A stretch of DNA of 64,000 nt. Origin: Salinicola rhizosphaerae. GTDB lineage: Bacteria > Pseudomonadota > Gammaproteobacteria > Pseudomonadales > Halomonadaceae. The stretch is taken from NCBI RefSeq assembly GCF_014652715.1, contig NZ_BMZI01000004.1:41922-105921 (forward strand), in the 5' to 3' direction. How positions within the stretch are numbered: position 1 is the first letter of the stretch; the number at the start of each line of letters is the position of its first letter. Of this stretch, positions 27,126-39,639 are shown piece by piece. Made by a program: the position numbers and the translations under genes. The notes below the pieces were generated by a model, which worked only from the letters and a program-made list of their open reading frames with translations, was not told the DNA's origin and ran no database searches.

Positions 27126-28132
27126 ACGCACGGCGCCAACCCGAAGCCGGCCGGCGCGGCGCGCAGCGGGCCACATCGCGGCAGGGTGGATCGCAACGCG
27201 GTGGATCGCAGCATGGCGGCGGTGGGCGAGCCTGGCTGCGCCACCATCGCGAGATCATGACCGACAGTGCCCGGCGGCTGATCCGGCGACCGGTTTCGAG
27301 CCTGCTGACCATGCTGGCCATCGCCATCGCATTGATTCTGCCGGCGGGTCTCTGGCTGGTGCTGGACAGCGCTCGGCTGCTCGATGATCGGCTCGACGAC
27401 AGCGCCACGCTGACCGTCTACTTCGATGCCGACGTCGACGAGACTCGGGCCATGGGCCTGGCCACGAACATCGGCGATCAGGCCGGCGTGGCGGCGACGC
27501 GACTGGTGACGGCGGCGGAAGGGCTGGCGGATTTCCAGCAGTCGCTTGGCGTCGACGATGCGCTGTCGGAACTCGACCAGAATCCGCTGCCGGCGAGTGT
27601 CGTGGTCACGCCGGACGATACGACGCCGGCGGCCGTTCAGACGCTGAGTCAAAGTCTGAAGCAGCTTCCCGGTGTCGACGAGGTGCGTCTCGACCTGGCC
27701 TGGCTGGACCGTCTGCAGCAGCTTGCTGCGCTGGGGCAACGGGTGACGCTCGGCCTGGCGCTGCTGTTCGGTCTCGGCGTGCTGCTGGTGGTCGGTAACA
27801 CCGTCAGGCTGGCGGTCGAGAGTCGCCGCCAGGAGATCGAAGTCGTGACCTTGATCGGCGCGACCTACGCCTTCGTGCGACGCCCGTTTCTCTATAGCGG
27901 CGCCTGGTATGGCCTCGGCGGCGGTGCGCTTGCGCTGGTCATTCTCGCGCTCGGCGGCAATTGGCTGGCGGCGCCGGTCGCTGCACTCGCCCAGAGTTAT
28001 GGGGCTGAGTTCACGCTGCCATCATTGGGCTTGACGCATTCGGCTTTTCTGCTGTTCTTTAGTACAATACTTGGCTGGTTGGGTGCCTGGATCGCCGTCG
28101 GCCGTCATCTTGCCGACATCAAGCCCCGCTAG
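27122..28132 (+). CDS. ftsX: Cell division permease-like protein
   Basis: 336 residues. A basic, low-complexity N terminus with GGSQRGGSQHGG precedes the first helix (about 58-80). A periplasmic domain of roughly 110 residues (with TLTVYFDADVDETRA) and three more helices follow, the standard FtsX layout. It anchors FtsE and transmits ATP-driven changes to amidase activators outside the membrane. The Gly/Ser/Gln repeat at residues about 19-35 is variable in this family. Confidence 0.95.
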   Translation: MNARRQPEAGRRGAQRATSRQGGSQRGGSQHGGGGRAWLRHHREIMTDSARRLIRRPVSSLLTMLAIAIALILPAGLWLVLDSARLLDDRLDDSATLTVYFDADVDETRAMGLATNIGDQAGVAATRLVTAAEGLADFQQSLGVDDALSELDQNPLPASVVVTPDDTTPAAVQTLSQSLKQLPGVDEVRLDLAWLDRLQQLAALGQRVTLGLALLFGLGVLLVVGNTVRLAVESRRQEIEVVTLIGATYAFVRRPFLYSGAWYGLGGGALALVILALGGNWLAAPVAALAQSYGAEFTLPSLGLTHSAFLLFFSTILGWLGAWIAVGRHLADIKPR

Positions 28133-28184
28133 GCTTAACGCCCTGTCTGGCCAAAGCGCCCGTCAATGGCGCTACTGAAAGCCT

Positions 28185-28212
28185 TGAACTTTTGGCCCAT
28201 GCCGAGGTCATA
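28185..28212 (+). promoter_or_regulatory. Candidate sigma-E type promoter upstream of rpoH
   Basis: TGAACTT (28185-28191), a 16-base gap and TCATA (28208-28212) resemble the RpoE consensus GGAACTT-N16-TCTRA. RpoE control of rpoH is established in E. coli. It lies about 110 bases before the rpoH start, inside the ftsX-rpoH gap. The -10 match is imperfect. Confidence 0.4.
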
Positions 28213-28320
28213 TAGATTACCTCGCCAATGGGCAGAACAAACTGCCGCGCCGCGCGGTCACAGTGGGATGGAGCCTGACGCTCTCCCGCCGCTGCGGTGC
28301 CTAGCATGGAGACATTGCAC

Positions 28321-29187
28321 ATGAGCACGAGTCTTCAAACGATCGGGAATCTCTCCCCAGGTAACGACGTCAACGGTTACATTCAGGCCGTCAACGGCAT
28401 TCCGATACTGACCGCGGACGAAGAACATGATCTCGCCGTGCGGCTGCACGAAGAGGACGATCTGGAGTCCGCACGGCGCCTGATCATGTCGCACCTACGT
28501 TTCGTGGTGCATATCGCCCGCAGCTATTCCGGCTACGGCCTGCCGCAGGCCGACCTGATTCAGGAAGGCAACGTCGGCCTAATGAAGGCGGTCAAGCGCT
28601 TCGACCCTTACCAGGGTGTGCGTCTGGTCTCTTTCGCGGTCCACTGGATCAAGGCGGAGATTCACGAATACGTGCTGCGCAACTGGCGGATCGTCAAGAT
28701 CGCGACGACCAAGGCGCAGCGCAAGCTCTTCTTCAACCTGCGCAGCGCCAAGAAGCGTCTTGCCTGGTTGAACAATGACGAAGTCGATGCCATCGCCAAG
28801 GATCTCGATGTCAAGCCGACGGTCGTGCGTGAGATGGAGGGCCGCCTCTCCGCTTACGACGCCGGTTACGATGCCAGTCCAGGTGAAGAGGAAGAGCAGG
28901 GTTACCAGGCCCCGGCCCAGTACCTGCAGGATCACAGCTTCGACCCGGCGGCGCAGCTCGAGGCCGATGACTGGGAGGCGGACTACACACGTCGCCTGCG
29001 TGACGCACTCGGCTCGCTCGACGATCGCTCACGCGATATTCTGCAGCGTCGCTGGCTTTCCGAGCACAAGTCCACGCTGCACGAGCTGGCGGACGTCTAT
29101 GGCGTCTCCGCCGAGCGTATTCGTCAGCTGGAGAAGAATGCGATGAAGAAGATCAAGCAGCAGCTGGGCGACACCTTGGCAGCTTGA
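28321..29187 (+). CDS. rpoH: Heat-shock sigma factor, sigma-32
   Basis: 288 residues from the ATG at 28321 (GGAGA eight bases upstream); an ATG at 28306 and a GTG at 28297 are possible but less well placed. Region 2 is highly conserved ([40 protein letters not shown]), and the diagnostic RpoH box QRKLFFNLR is at 133-141. Region 4 ends in [19 protein letters not shown]. It directs transcription of chaperone and protease genes. Translation in relatives is controlled by mRNA folding around the start; I did not verify such a fold here. It follows ftsX, as in E. coli. Confidence 0.96.
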   Translation: MSTSLQTIGNLSPGNDVNGYIQAVNGIPILTADEEHDLAVRLHEEDDLESARRLIMSHLRFVVHIARSYSGYGLPQADLIQEGNVGLMKAVKRFDPYQGVRLVSFAVHWIKAEIHEYVLRNWRIVKIATTKAQRKLFFNLRSAKKRLAWLNNDEVDAIAKDLDVKPTVVREMEGRLSAYDAGYDASPGEEEEQGYQAPAQYLQDHSFDPAAQLEADDWEADYTRRLRDALGSLDDRSRDILQRRWLSEHKSTLHELADVYGVSAERIRQLEKNAMKKIKQQLGDTLAA

Positions 29188-29223
29188 TGCGTTCTCCATC
29201 AAAGGTTGGAGTAGTAAACCAAG

Positions 29224-29248
29224 AGCCCGGCGATCGCCGGGCTTTTTG
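29224..29248 (+). terminator. Rho-independent terminator after rpoH
   Basis: The self-complementary stem AGCCCGGCGATCGCCGGGCT is followed by TTTTT. It lies 36 bases after the rpoH stop and just beyond the end of the convergent slmA. Confidence 0.92.
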
Positions 29249-29254
29249 CGTCGT

Positions 29255-29869
29255 TCAGACGTTGACGGCGGGAGTCGGCGCCAACAGGCCGCTCCCCAGC
29301 AGGCGCCACTGATCTTCCCAATGTGCCGTCGGCCGATGGCGGAAATCGCTGCGCACGTACTGGCTGATTCTTCCCTCGACGAAGGCCGACAGCAGGTTGG
29401 CCGCGGCGCTCGTCGGCACTCTGGCGCGCAGACCTTCGCGAAGCTCCGCCTCGCGCAGGATCTGCTTGAACTGCGTCTCGAGACGCTCGAACAGCTGCGA
29501 CATCCGCGTTCGCAGCCGCGCGGTCTCGCCGGTGAGAACGTCGCCGTCCATCAGCCGGCTGAGCCCGGGATTCTTCTCGGCGAAAGCCAGTACCAGCTGG
29601 ACGATGGTCTCGCACTGTTCGAGCGCCGTCGGCGCCTCATCGACGATACGACGAATTCGCTCGAACAGACTGGTCTCGATGAACTCGATCAGCCCCTCGA
29701 ACATACGCGCCTTGCTCGGAAAGTGGCGATAGAGCGCCGCTTCGCTGACGCCGACCTGGCGGGCCAGCGCGGCGGTCGTGATGCGCTTGCCGCTATCTTC
29801 TTCGAGCATCAGCGCGAGTGCCTGAAGGATCTGTTCACGGCGTGAAGGTGTAGAGCTTGCCTGCGTCAT
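29255..29869 (-). CDS. slmA: Nucleoid occlusion factor (TetR family)
   Basis: 204 residues from the ATG at 29869; E. coli SlmA has 198. The DNA-binding region is RREQILQALALMLEEDSGKR followed by ITTAALARQVGVSEAALYRHFPSKARMF, almost the E. coli sequence. Later blocks NPGLSRLMDGD and QYVRSDFRHRPT also match. SlmA binds chromosomal sites and blocks FtsZ assembly over the nucleoid. No strong ribosome site precedes 29869; the frame is open to an ATG at 29968, just after argB, so a longer product or coupling to argB is possible. Convergent with rpoH. Confidence 0.93.
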   Translation of the reverse strand: MTQASSTPSRREQILQALALMLEEDSGKRITTAALARQVGVSEAALYRHFPSKARMFEGLIEFIETSLFERIRRIVDEAPTALEQCETIVQLVLAFAEKNPGLSRLMDGDVLTGETARLRTRMSQLFERLETQFKQILREAELREGLRARVPTSAAANLLSAFVEGRISQYVRSDFRHRPTAHWEDQWRLLGSGLLAPTPAVNV

Positions 29870-29985
29870 GATGTTTGTTGTCACTGCCTTGTCCGGCTTC
29901 CTCTTTGAAGCGCCCGACGTCTTGCCGAGCAGGCCCTCCTGGCCCGGGTGGTCGATGAGAGATGCCATATTCAGGCGATCGGCAC

Positions 29986-32386
<2,401 letters not shown>

Positions 32387-32463
32387 CTCGTGCCTCGTGG
32401 GTCTGCTTTCTCTTCTGGACGCTGCCTGACAGGATCCGGTGAATCGCGCCTCGGTGGAGTCGT

Positions 32464-33015
32464 TCAGCCCCAAGGCTCGAGCGTCAACGACACGGACTCG
32501 ACGCCGTCGGTCATCAACCACTCGCCCTCCATCAAGGTGGCATCGAGCGACAGGTTGCGGTCGACCCGTTCCGTCAGCGCGGCGAGAGGCGCTGACGGCA
32601 GATTGCGAACTTCGACTCGCGGCAAGGCTTCGATATCGGGACCGAGCTTCTTCCACCACTGCTCGGCACTGCGAGGCGAGTAGGGGTAGATCAGGACGCG
32701 CTCGGCACGGGATAACCCCTGCTTGATCCGCTTGAGCGATGGCTCACCCAACTCTATCCACAGCCGGTTCTGGCCATCCGGCGTCTTGAGCCACAGATCG
32801 GGCTCGTCCTCGCTGCTGAGTCCCCGCGTCATGGCAAGATCGTCGCCGTCGTCGATGAAATGCGCGTTGTCGATGAAGGCGATCAGCCGCGCCATCAGCC
32901 GCGTCGAGGTTTCCGACGGGTGGCAGGCGATCGTCAACGCGTGGGTAGCGTAGTAGTGGTGGTCCAGATCGCTGACGTTGAGTCTGGCTTTATAGATGGT
33001 TGCGCTCAGGGCCAC
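32464..33015 (-). CDS. yaeQ: YaeQ family protein
   Basis: 183 residues from a GTG at 33015, chosen because AGGAG lies nine bases upstream and the product VALSATIYKARLNVSDLD then aligns with the start of E. coli YaeQ (MALKATIYKATVNVADLD). Family blocks ACHPSETSTRLMARL, RGLSSEDEPDLWL and DLWIEL-like RLWIELGEPSLKRIK are clear. The fold is nuclease-like, but the function is unsettled. It lies between dut and algC, a place it does not hold in Pseudomonas. Confidence 0.9.
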   Translation of the reverse strand: MALSATIYKARLNVSDLDHHYYATHALTIACHPSETSTRLMARLIAFIDNAHFIDDGDDLAMTRGLSSEDEPDLWLKTPDGQNRLWIELGEPSLKRIKQGLSRAERVLIYPYSPRSAEQWWKKLGPDIEALPRVEVRNLPSAPLAALTERVDRNLSLDATLMEGEWLMTDGVESVSLTLEPWG

Positions 33016-33040
33016 GACGGTCGGCTCCTGGTGAGAGTGA

Positions 33041-33511
33041 TCACTGGCGACCAGAGTGGCCGAAGCCACCCGCGGCGCGTTCGGTGGCGACGAACTCCTC
33101 GACGATCTCCAGCTCCGCCTGCACCACCGGGACCAGTACGTACTGTGCCAGGCGCTCGCCCGGTTCGAGGACGAACGTATCGCGACCGCGATTCCAGACC
33201 GAGATCATCAACTCGCCCTGATAATCGGAGTCGATCAACCCGACCAGATTGCCAAGCACGATGCCGTGCTTGTGGCCCAGCCCCGAACGGGGCAGCACGA
33301 TACCGGCCAGTTGAGGGTCACCGATATGCATCGCGAGCCCGGTTCTGACGAGAGCGCTGTCGCCCGGGGCGAGTTCGAGCGGTGCATCGAGCAGGGCACG
33401 CAGATCCATCCCCGCGCTGCCGCTCGTGGCGTAGTGCGGCAGAGGGTATTCGCGCACGCGCTCATCGAGAATCTTGACGGAGAGTCGGGGGGCCGAGTTG
33501 GAAGATGACAT
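33041..33511 (-). CDS. dut: dUTP diphosphatase
   Basis: 156 residues with all five trimeric dUTPase motifs in order: [36 protein letters not shown] and the C-terminal [10 protein letters not shown]. It hydrolyses dUTP to dUMP, keeping uracil out of DNA and feeding dTMP synthesis. It lies 85 bases after coaBC, the usual neighbour. Confidence 0.97.
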   Translation of the reverse strand: MSSSNSAPRLSVKILDERVREYPLPHYATSGSAGMDLRALLDAPLELAPGDSALVRTGLAMHIGDPQLAGIVLPRSGLGHKHGIVLGNLVGLIDSDYQGELMISVWNRGRDTFVLEPGERLAQYVLVPVVQAELEIVEEFVATERAAGGFGHSGRQ

Positions 33512-33596
33512 GTCGAGAAAGCGTTCCTGAAAAGCGAAAGTGAGTCCGGAAGACGGCTAGCTTAACATCGTGGCGGTCTCAGGCGGTCGGCGCCGT

Positions 33597-34856
33597 TCAG
33601 GGCAGGCGTTCGACCACGTGATCGAGGATGGCGTCGGCAAGCCTTCTCTTCGACTGCAGCGGCAGCGGCTGGCGGCGTGTCTCGTCGCGTTCGCGCCACA
33701 GCAGCGTGGCCGCATTGTCATCGCTGCCGAAGCCACGGTCCCCACGGGCGACGTCGTTGGCGACGATCAGATCGAGTCGCTTGCGCTCGAGCTTGCTGCC
33801 GGCATGCGTTTCCAGCGACTGCGTCTCGGCGGCGAAGCCGACGGTGAAGGGCCGGTCCGCACGAGCGGCGACGGTCGCGACGATATCCGGGTTGCGTACC
33901 AGCGCGAGCGTCAGGCCGCTCTCGTCTTCGGTCTTCTTCAACTTGTGCTCGGCGACATGGGCGGCGCGATAGTCGGCCACGGCGGCACAGGCGATGAACA
34001 GGTCGCAGGGCAGTCGAGATTCCACTGCGGCCAGCATCTCCTCGGCCGAGGTGACATCCTGGCGCTCGACGCCCGGCGGCGTCGGCAGTGACACCGGCCC
34101 GCTGACAAGCGTCACGGTAGCGCCGCGCGCGGCGCAGGCCGCGGCAAGCGCGTAACCCATCTTGCCGGAGCTGTGATTGGAGAGATAGCGCACCGGGTCG
34201 AGCGCCTCCCGCGTCGGGCCGGCGGTGATCACCACATGCCTGCCGGCCAGGTCTCGATGAATCGTCATCGCCTCGACAGACGGATGTCCACTCGATGCGA
34301 GTGTCTCGCTTAGCTGATGGAAGATCGCCTCCGGTTCGAGCATGCGACCGAGGCCGACATCACCGCAGGCCTGATCGCCGGCATCCGGGCCCAGCAGCGT
34401 CCAGCCGAACTGACCGAGCCTGTCGGCATTGGCCAGTGTCGCCGGGTGTCGCCACATCGCCTGATTCATCGCCGGCGCCATCACGCAGCGCGCTTCGGTG
34501 GCGAGACAAAGCGTGGTCAGCAGATCGTCGGCGTGGCCATGAGCCAGGCGTGCCATCAGATCGGCGGTGGCCGGGGCGATCAGGATCACGTCCGCCCACT
34601 TGGCCAGCTCGATGTGACCCATGCCGGCCTCGGCTTCCGGGTCGAGCAGCGAGGTGCGAACCGGCTCACCAGTCAGTGCCTGCAGCGTCAGCGGCGTGAT
34701 GAAAGCCTGCGCGCCCTCGGTCATCACCACGCGCACTTCGGCCCCTGTCTTCTTCAACAGGCGGGCGAGCGACGCGCTCTTGTAGGCGGCGATACCGGCG
34801 CTGATGCCGAGCAGAATGCGTTTGCCAGCCAGCGAGGCAAGCGGGGAGGACGACAT
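33597..34856 (-). CDS. coaBC: Bifunctional phosphopantothenoylcysteine decarboxylase/synthetase
   Basis: 419 residues. The N-terminal flavoprotein half (CoaC) begins KRILLGISAGIAAYKSASL and has the APAMNQAMWRHPA motif. The C-terminal half (CoaB) starts near residue 200 with VVITAGPTREALDPVRYLSN and includes a Rossmann nucleotide site and the loop KLKKTEDE. It makes 4'-phosphopantetheine from phosphopantothenate in coenzyme A synthesis. Upstream, a sugar-acid cluster separates it from radC, its common neighbour. Confidence 0.96.
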   Translation of the reverse strand: MSSSPLASLAGKRILLGISAGIAAYKSASLARLLKKTGAEVRVVMTEGAQAFITPLTLQALTGEPVRTSLLDPEAEAGMGHIELAKWADVILIAPATADLMARLAHGHADDLLTTLCLATEARCVMAPAMNQAMWRHPATLANADRLGQFGWTLLGPDAGDQACGDVGLGRMLEPEAIFHQLSETLASSGHPSVEAMTIHRDLAGRHVVITAGPTREALDPVRYLSNHSSGKMGYALAAACAARGATVTLVSGPVSLPTPPGVERQDVTSAEEMLAAVESRLPCDLFIACAAVADYRAAHVAEHKLKKTEDESGLTLALVRNPDIVATVAARADRPFTVGFAAETQSLETHAGSKLERKRLDLIVANDVARGDRGFGSDDNAATLLWRERDETRRQPLPLQSKRRLADAILDHVVERLP

Positions 34857-34961
34857 GGTCGAATGCCCTGGTGGAAGGTTCCGAAAATCGTGGTCACAAC
34901 CTTATCACCCGCGTTCGGGAATGCGTAGCGCCGGGCACGCGAGCCCGACGCAACGCGATCG

Positions 34962-36143
34962 TCAGCGCCCGGGTAACAGTCGCTCGACGGCGCACGCCAC
35001 CCCACGCAGTTCGGCCAGTCCCTTGAGTCTGCCGATGAGCGGGTAGCCGGGACGGCTGTCGCGGGTCAGATCGTCGAGCAGGTGGTGACCGTGATCGGGG
35101 CGCAGGGGCAGGCGATGACCGCCTTCTTGCTGGCGGCGGCGCCGTTCGTGAATCAGCTCACCGATCACGCCCACCATGTCGACGTCGCCATTCAGGTGCC
35201 CGGCCTCGTGGAAGCTGCGTGGATCGGCCTCGCGGCGCGTGGCACGCAGATGGGCGAAGTGGATATACGGACCAAAGCGCTCGACCATCGCGACGAGATT
35301 GTTGTCTTCGCGAACGCCGTAGGAGCCGGTGCAGAAAGTCAGCCCGTTGGCGGGACTCGGCGCGCAATCGAGAATCGCCTGGGCGTCGTCGGCAGTCGAC
35401 ACCACGCGGGGCAGGCCCAGCAGTTCTCGAGGCGGGTCGTCGGGGTGGATTGCCAGACGGACGCCCGCTTCCTCGGCCGTCGGAACGATAGCGCGCAGGA
35501 ACGTCGCCAGATTGGCCCGCAGTCGCTCGGCGTCGATATCTCGATAGGCGGCGAGCGCGCGGCGAAAATCCTCCAGCGTGTAGTGCTCTTCGGTGCCCGG
35601 TAGCCCGGCGATGATGGTATCGACGAGATGCGCTCGGCCGGCGTCATCGAGCGTGCCGACATAGGCTTGGGCGGCCTCTCTCTCGGTCTCGCTGTATTCC
35701 GCTTCGGCACCCTCGCGTGCGAGCAGGAAGAGATCGAAAGCGGCAAACGCCGTCTGATCGAAACGCAGCGCGGTGCCGCCGTCAGGCAGCGGCCAGGCGA
35801 GGTCGGTACGTGTCCAGTCGAGAATCGGCATGAAGTTGTAGCAGACCACGTCGATACCGCACTCGCCGAGATTGGCAAGCGTTCGACGGTAGTTGTCGAT
35901 ATAACGCTCGGCTTCCGGCGAGCCCTGCTTGATCGCATCGTGGACCGGTACGCTCTCGACCACGGACCAGGTCAGTCCGGCGGCCTCGATCGTGCGCTTG
36001 CGCTCGGCGATCGCCTCAACCGGCCAGATTTCGCCGTTGGGGACCTCATGCAGCGCGGTGACGATGCCGGTCGCGCCCGCCTGACGGATCTCTTCCAGGG
36101 TGATGGGGTCGGCGGGGCCGAACCAGCGCCAGGTGTATTCCAT
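34962..36143 (-). CDS. uxuA: D-mannonate dehydratase, UxuA family
   Basis: 393 residues from the ATG at 36143 ([20 protein letters not shown]), the usual UxuA length; upstream codons overlap uxuB. Metal-site blocks [46 protein letters not shown] and HLRATRR match the TIM-barrel mannonate dehydratase family. It turns D-mannonate into 2-keto-3-deoxy-D-gluconate. It starts two bases after uxuB and is the last gene of the cluster. An unrelated mannonate dehydratase (ManD) is encoded in the same cluster at 41876-43087. Confidence 0.94.
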   Translation of the reverse strand: MEYTWRWFGPADPITLEEIRQAGATGIVTALHEVPNGEIWPVEAIAERKRTIEAAGLTWSVVESVPVHDAIKQGSPEAERYIDNYRRTLANLGECGIDVVCYNFMPILDWTRTDLAWPLPDGGTALRFDQTAFAAFDLFLLAREGAEAEYSETEREAAQAYVGTLDDAGRAHLVDTIIAGLPGTEEHYTLEDFRRALAAYRDIDAERLRANLATFLRAIVPTAEEAGVRLAIHPDDPPRELLGLPRVVSTADDAQAILDCAPSPANGLTFCTGSYGVREDNNLVAMVERFGPYIHFAHLRATRREADPRSFHEAGHLNGDVDMVGVIGELIHERRRRQQEGGHRLPLRPDHGHHLLDDLTRDSRPGYPLIGRLKGLAELRGVACAVERLLPGR

Positions 36144-36145
36144 GT

Positions 36146-37663
36146 TCAGGGTATCCGGTTGGAGGCGGAAGTGGAGGCGTCGCCGAGGCAACGCTCGATA
36201 GCGTTGTCGAGTCCCTGGCGCTCGAACTGGTCAAGCCTGTCGGCGATGGCCTCGACGATCCCCCGGGTATTGCGCAGCTTGGCAGGGAAGATCGCATCGA
36301 GAGAAAGGAAGGCCGTTACCAGCGCGATCGGATCGCCGGCGTGACGCCGGTGCAATTCGGCGCAGGTCGGAGCCATCGGGTCGCTGATGGCCAGCGGGTG
36401 TCCGGCGAGATCTTGACCGGCCATGAAGCGAATCCAGGCGGCGATGCCGATGAGGGTGGCGTCGAGCGTTGCATCTGCCGGTGGCGTGGCGCCGCCGTTC
36501 AACCGTGCCGCGGCCCCGGCCAGCCAGCGCTGAGGCAGCTTCTGCGATCCGTCCATGGCGATCTGGATCAGCCGGTGCCGAAGACTGTCATTGCCGAATC
36601 TTGCCAGCAGGCTTTCGGTATAGGCGGTGGCATCGGCGCCGGCGGGCAGTGTCAGCGTCGGGATGGCTTCACGCTGCCAGTAGTGACGCAGTAATTCGCG
36701 ATAGGCCGGGTGGGCCACGGCGGCATCGACCGTTTCGATGCCGGCGAGCGAGCCGCAGTAGGCCAGCAGCGAATGCGCGCCGTTGAGCAGGCGTAGCTTC
36801 ATGGTCTCGAACGGCGTCACGTCGTTCACCATCTCCACACCGTCCGCTGCCCAGTCGGGCCGCCCCTGGGGAAAGTCGTCCTCGACCACCCACTGGCGAA
36901 ACGATTCACAGACCACGGCGGCGGGATCGTCGACGTCGATGGCGGCGAGTCTTTCAAGGTCGCTATCCGTCATCGCCGGCACGATGCGATCGACCATGCT
37001 CGAGGGGAAGGCAACGTTCTCCGCGATCCACTGCGCCAGCGGGGCGTCGTTCTCGGCGGCCAGCGAGATGACGGCGCGACGCGTGCGCTTGCCGTTCTCC
37101 GGCATGTTGTCACAGCAGAGTACGGCGAACGGGGCGATGTTCGCCCGCCGACGTCTGGTCAACGCGGCGACCAGCAGGCCTGGCGCCGTCCATGGTGTCG
37201 CCGGTTCGGCGATGTCGTGGGCGATCGGCTCGGCGTTCGTCAGCAGCTCGCCGCTGGCTGGATTGAGGAAATAGCCTTTTTCGGTGACGGTCAGCGTGAC
37301 GATACGTACGTCCGGGTGACTCATTCGGGCGATCAGAGCTTCCCGGTCCGGACCGTCTGGGCCGGCGTAGAGCGCCTCTCGGATGACGCCGATCTCGCGC
37401 ACCGTGACGCTGTCGCTGTGGCTGAACTCGGCGACGTGATAGCGCATGTCGGCATCGCGCAGCTGGTCGACCAGCGCACGGTTGGAGCGAATGTTGGCAC
37501 TGCAGATCCCCCAATCGTCCGCCCCGGTACGGTCGAGGCACTGCTGCAGATAGACGGCCTGGTGGGCGCGATGGAACGCGCCCAGTCCCAGATGGACGAT
37601 ACCGATTCGGGCTGGAACTCGACCGGCCGGCCGGCGCTCGATGTCCATGTCGCAGGCACGCAT
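36146..37663 (-). CDS. uxuB: D-mannonate oxidoreductase (fructuronate reductase), mannitol dehydrogenase family
   Basis: 505 residues from the ATG at 37663, which overlaps the dctM stop by one base (TGATG). The Rossmann start is [20 protein letters not shown], and the polyol-dehydrogenase active-site residues Lys289, Asn294 and His297 lie in [17 protein letters not shown]. It reduces D-fructuronate to D-mannonate using NADH. With uxuA next door, fructuronate or mannonate is the likely substrate rather than mannitol, though the family cannot be split with certainty by eye. Confidence 0.9.
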   Translation of the reverse strand: MRACDMDIERRPAGRVPARIGIVHLGLGAFHRAHQAVYLQQCLDRTGADDWGICSANIRSNRALVDQLRDADMRYHVAEFSHSDSVTVREIGVIREALYAGPDGPDREALIARMSHPDVRIVTLTVTEKGYFLNPASGELLTNAEPIAHDIAEPATPWTAPGLLVAALTRRRRANIAPFAVLCCDNMPENGKRTRRAVISLAAENDAPLAQWIAENVAFPSSMVDRIVPAMTDSDLERLAAIDVDDPAAVVCESFRQWVVEDDFPQGRPDWAADGVEMVNDVTPFETMKLRLLNGAHSLLAYCGSLAGIETVDAAVAHPAYRELLRHYWQREAIPTLTLPAGADATAYTESLLARFGNDSLRHRLIQIAMDGSQKLPQRWLAGAAARLNGGATPPADATLDATLIGIAAWIRFMAGQDLAGHPLAISDPMAPTCAELHRRHAGDPIALVTAFLSLDAIFPAKLRNTRGIVEAIADRLDQFERQGLDNAIERCLGDASTSASNRIP

Positions 37664-38946
37664 CAAGACTCTCCCATCAGCAGATTGGGCAACCACAGTG
37701 ACAGCGCTGGAATGAAAGAGACCAGCAGCAGCACGATCAGGTTGCAGATCAGGAACGGAACGATCGCCTTGGCCACGCGCAGCATGGGCAGTTTGCCGAT
37801 GCTCGAGACCACGAACAGGCAGACGCCCACCGGCGGCGTGGTGAGACCGATCATCAGGTTCAGGACGGCCATGACGCCGAAGTGGATCGGGTCCATGCCG
37901 ACACCGGTCGCCACGCCGAGCAGCGCCGGAAACAGGATGATCAGCGCGGCGATGGTCTCCATGAAAGCGCCGACGAAGAGCAGGATCAGGTTGAGGATCA
38001 GGATCACCACGATCGGGTTGTCGCTGAATCCCAGAATCGCACTGGCGAGCAGTTGCGGAATCTGCTGACTGGTCAGAATCCAGCCGAACAGATTGGCCAG
38101 ACCGACCAGCAGCATCAGCGCCGCTGAGGTGATCACCGTGTCCGACAGGATGCCGCCGAGATTGCGCCAGTTGATGCCCTTGTAGACGAAGGTGCCGACC
38201 AGCAGTGCATAGAGGCTGGCGACGATCGAGGCTTCCGTCGGGGTGAACAGGCCGCCGATGATGCCGTAGAGGATGATGAAGGTCATCAGCAGCGCCCAGA
38301 ACGCGCTGCGGCCTTCCTTGATCAGAGTCTTGAACGAGGCACGCTCTTCCTTGGGGTAGCCGCGACGCACGGCCAGCCAGTAGACGGTGATCATCATCGC
38401 CACACCGAGCAGCAGGCCGGGCAGGGCGCCGGCAAGGAACATTCGACCAACGGAAATGCCGGAGAGCGAGCCGACGATGATCATCGGCACGCTCGGCGGG
38501 ATGATCGGGCCGATGGTCGAGGACGCCGCCGTCACCGCCGCGGCGAACGGCTTGTCGTAGCCGCTCTTGGCCATCCCCGGGATCATGACCGAGCCGATGC
38601 TGGCGGCATCGGCTACGGCAGTGCCTGAGATACCGCTGAAGATCATCGAACCGCCGACGTTGGCGAGCCCGAGACCGCCACGGATATGGCCGACCAGCGC
38701 ATTGGAGAAGCGCACGATGTGCTGGGTGATGTTGCCCACGTTCATCAGGTTGCCCGCCATGACGAATCCGGGGATGCAGAGCAGCACGAAGGAGTCGATG
38801 CCGGAGAACATGCGCTGCGGCACGATCGTCAGCGAGATCCCGCTAAGCAGCAGATAGGCGACCGAGGAAACGCCCAGACAGAAGGCGATCGGCAGCCCGA
38901 CCAGCAGCAGCACCAGGAAGGTGACAAAAAGAACAGCGATTTCCAT
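37663..38946 (-). CDS. dctM: TRAP transporter large permease, DctM type
   Basis: 427 residues, about 12 membrane helices. The family start VTFLVLLLVGLPIAFCLGVSSV and the repeat-end segments with IIPPSVPMIIVGSLSGISVGR and GLTTPPVGVCLFV are clear. It is the Na+-coupled transport subunit working with DctQ and the periplasmic DctP. It overlaps dctQ and uxuB by one base each, so stoichiometry is translationally coupled. Confidence 0.94.
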   Translation of the reverse strand: MEIAVLFVTFLVLLLVGLPIAFCLGVSSVAYLLLSGISLTIVPQRMFSGIDSFVLLCIPGFVMAGNLMNVGNITQHIVRFSNALVGHIRGGLGLANVGGSMIFSGISGTAVADAASIGSVMIPGMAKSGYDKPFAAAVTAASSTIGPIIPPSVPMIIVGSLSGISVGRMFLAGALPGLLLGVAMMITVYWLAVRRGYPKEERASFKTLIKEGRSAFWALLMTFIILYGIIGGLFTPTEASIVASLYALLVGTFVYKGINWRNLGGILSDTVITSAALMLLVGLANLFGWILTSQQIPQLLASAILGFSDNPIVVILILNLILLFVGAFMETIAALIILFPALLGVATGVGMDPIHFGVMAVLNLMIGLTTPPVGVCLFVVSSIGKLPMLRVAKAIVPFLICNLIVLLLVSFIPALSLWLPNLLMGES

Positions 38947-39539
38947 CAGGACACCTCTTGGGTTCTATCGCTTCGGGGCGTGCCGCGAATCAGAGCCAGC
39001 AGGCCTTCCAGCGCGCAGATCAAGCCGTAGAAGAGCAGCGCGCCGAACAGCAGCACCGATGAGTAGAAGATGTAGATCATCGGAATGCGTAGGGTCGGCG
39101 AGGTCTGAAAAGCTCCGATCTGGGCGAATTTCCAGGCGTTGGGCAGTACCAGCAGGGCGAAACCCACGGTGATCAGCGAGATCAGCACCAGGTAGAGTGC
39201 CCGGCCGCGAGCGCCCAGCCAGCCGTGAAAGAGCTCGACGTTGACGTTGCGGTGACGGTGCAGCACGACACCGGCGCCGAGTGACACCATGTAGATGAAC
39301 AGATAGCGCGTCAGCTCTTCGGTCCAGGACAGGGTGATCGGCAGGAAAAGCCGCGACGCCACCTGCAGCAGTACGGTCAGCGACAGACCGACCAGCGCGA
39401 TGATGGCAAGTAACAGCAGGATTCGGTCGAGCACGTCCGCGATCTTGCCCAGCGGGCCGCCCAGACGGGGCACACGATTCAGAACCTCGAGGCTCTCCTG
39501 GACGTCCTCTTGCTGTGTATCCGCTGCTTGATTCGACAT
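38946..39539 (-). CDS. dctQ: TRAP transporter small permease, DctQ type
   Basis: 197 residues with four helices and a long (about 45-residue) polar cytoplasmic N terminus. The core has SWTEELTRYLFIYMVSLGAG and HRHRNVNVELF, typical of DctQ. It bridges the binding protein and DctM. Its TGA overlaps the dctM ATG by one base. Confidence 0.92.
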   Translation of the reverse strand: MSNQAADTQQEDVQESLEVLNRVPRLGGPLGKIADVLDRILLLLAIIALVGLSLTVLLQVASRLFLPITLSWTEELTRYLFIYMVSLGAGVVLHRHRNVNVELFHGWLGARGRALYLVLISLITVGFALLVLPNAWKFAQIGAFQTSPTLRIPMIYIFYSSVLLFGALLFYGLICALEGLLALIRGTPRSDRTQEVS

Positions 39540-39639
39540 GAGAGTCTCCGAACGGGTGATGGCGGGGTCGGGAATCTGACTCGATGCTTCGTCAGATTCG
39601 CGACCGAACCGGATGCGCCTGGCTCGAATGCCGATTGGC

